Assembly (NCBI GenBank): GCA_044425705.1
Contig: JAWXVD010000051.1
Span: 1 to 21,667, forward strand
Reading direction: 5' to 3'
Origin: JAWXVD01 sp044425705
Lineage (GTDB): Bacteria > Bacillota > Clostridia > Lachnospirales > Lachnospiraceae
Length of the DNA stretch: 21,667 nucleotides
The position numbers and the translations under genes were made by a program. Positions 21,500 through 21,667 of the stretch are shown here, one piece after another (positions within the stretch are counted from its first letter, which is position 1; each line of letters begins with the position of its first letter). The notes beneath the pieces were generated by a model. It searched no databases. It worked only from the letters and a program-made list of their open reading frames with translations, and was not told the origin of the DNA.

Positions 21500-21528
21500 A
21501 TATTAAAACAGTTTTCTTTAGATGTCAA
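21500..21528 (-). promoter_or_regulatory. Strong promoter of the antitoxin RNA, TTGACA-17-TAATAT
   Basis: On the minus strand a perfect -35 box TTGACA (21528-21523) is 17 bases from TAATAT (21505-21500). No minus-strand ORF follows, which points to a small RNA. Confidence 0.75.
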
Positions 21529-21567
21529 TGTATATGGAATAAATTTTTAGGATAAACGCATCAATTT

Positions 21568-21608
21568 CCACTTGACAAGAAGATTTTTCTTGCCAAGTGG
21601 TCTTTTTT
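21568..21608 (+). terminator. Intrinsic terminator upstream of the last gene
   Basis: CCACTTG-a-CAAGAA (21568-21581) pairs with TTCTTG-c-CAAGTGG (21587-21600) around a 5-base loop, and TCTTTTTT follows. No gene lies just upstream on the plus strand, so it probably blocks readthrough from the sulfatase operon or toxin mRNA into the next gene. Confidence 0.8.
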
Positions 21609-21618
21609 ATGATACAAT
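21590..21618 (+). promoter_or_regulatory. Predicted promoter of the last gene, TTGCCA-17-TACAAT
   Basis: TTGCCA (21590-21595) lies in the descending arm of the terminator and is 17 bases before TACAAT (21613-21618). A palindromic operator follows directly. Confidence 0.5.
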
Positions 21619-21640
21619 GTATTACATACATGTAATACAT
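21617..21640. promoter_or_regulatory. Palindromic operator, 9-bp arms
   Basis: ATGTATTAC (21617-21625) and GTAATACAT (21632-21640) are perfect reverse complements around six bases. The palindrome touches the -10 box and ends just before the ribosome binding site, so binding would block transcription, as in autoregulated genes. Confidence 0.6.
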
Positions 21641-21651
21641 TGGAGGTTATT

Positions 21652-21667
21652 ATGGCAAATTATCCAG
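21652..21667 (+). CDS. 5' end of a gene cut by the window edge
   Basis: TGGAGG (21641-21646) lies 5 bases before an ATG, and the frame begins MANYP before the window ends. With its own promoter and palindromic operator it may be a self-regulated gene such as a repressor or a type II antitoxin, but five residues are too few to identify it. Confidence 0.55.

Overview
The window looks like chromosomal DNA of a low-GC anaerobic Firmicute, most likely a gut-type Lachnospiraceae/Clostridia. The grounds are A+T-rich codon use, strong AGGAGG-type ribosome binding sites, two Rpn-family (PD-(D/E)XK) genes plus the tail of a third, YesM/YesN-type regulators, a sugar ABC transporter without its own ATPase, and a small holin-like type I toxin. 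No rRNA, tRNA, CRISPR array or insertion sequence was seen. Genus cannot be set from the sequence alone.

Layout. (1) 1-4013: an Rpn-rich accessory stretch. It holds the 3' tail of one Rpn-like gene (1-156), a complete Rpn gene (523-1548), two small doubtful ORFs, a VanZ-like membrane protein (2075-2575) and a second complete Rpn gene (3000-4013). The tail of that second gene is about 95% identical to bases 1-156. (2) 4044-7194: a bidirectional terminator, a polyprenyl-phosphate sugar-phosphate transferase (minus strand) and a MATE exporter (plus strand). (3) 7206-9222: a URO-D/MtaA-type methyltransferase-like gene divergent from an AraC regulator. (4) 9291-12591: a YesN/YesM-type response regulator and histidine kinase operon on the minus strand. 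(5) 12821-21094: a divergent catabolic operon with a second URO-D-like gene (frame broken at a G7 tract), a large unrecognised cytoplasmic protein that may be a carbohydrate-active enzyme, a lipoprotein solute-binding protein, two permeases and a cytoplasmic sulfatase. (6) 21186-21528: a type I toxin-antitoxin locus with convergent transcripts sharing one bidirectional terminator. (7) 21568-21667: a terminator, promoter and palindromic operator leading into a gene cut by the window edge.

How the parts may work together. The two-component system and the transporter/enzyme operon are transcribed back to back from 12703-12714. The kinase promoter overlaps a perfect 18-bp inverted repeat. The simplest reading is that the kinase senses an extracellular glycan-derived signal and controls import of a sulfated oligosaccharide, which the cytoplasmic sulfatase and the 763-residue protein then process. 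A URO-D-fold protein inside such an operon, and another 4.5 kb away, is the least expected part. URO-D relatives of the MtaA/MtbA type move methyl groups, so a methylated or otherwise modified sugar is possible, but this is inference only.

The most promising leads are: matching internal translation starts in both Rpn genes, which may encode small intragenic antitoxins; the holin-like type I toxin-antitoxin locus, whose two RNAs have homologous 5' ends; the URO-D plus sulfatase locus; and the poly-G frame break in its first gene.
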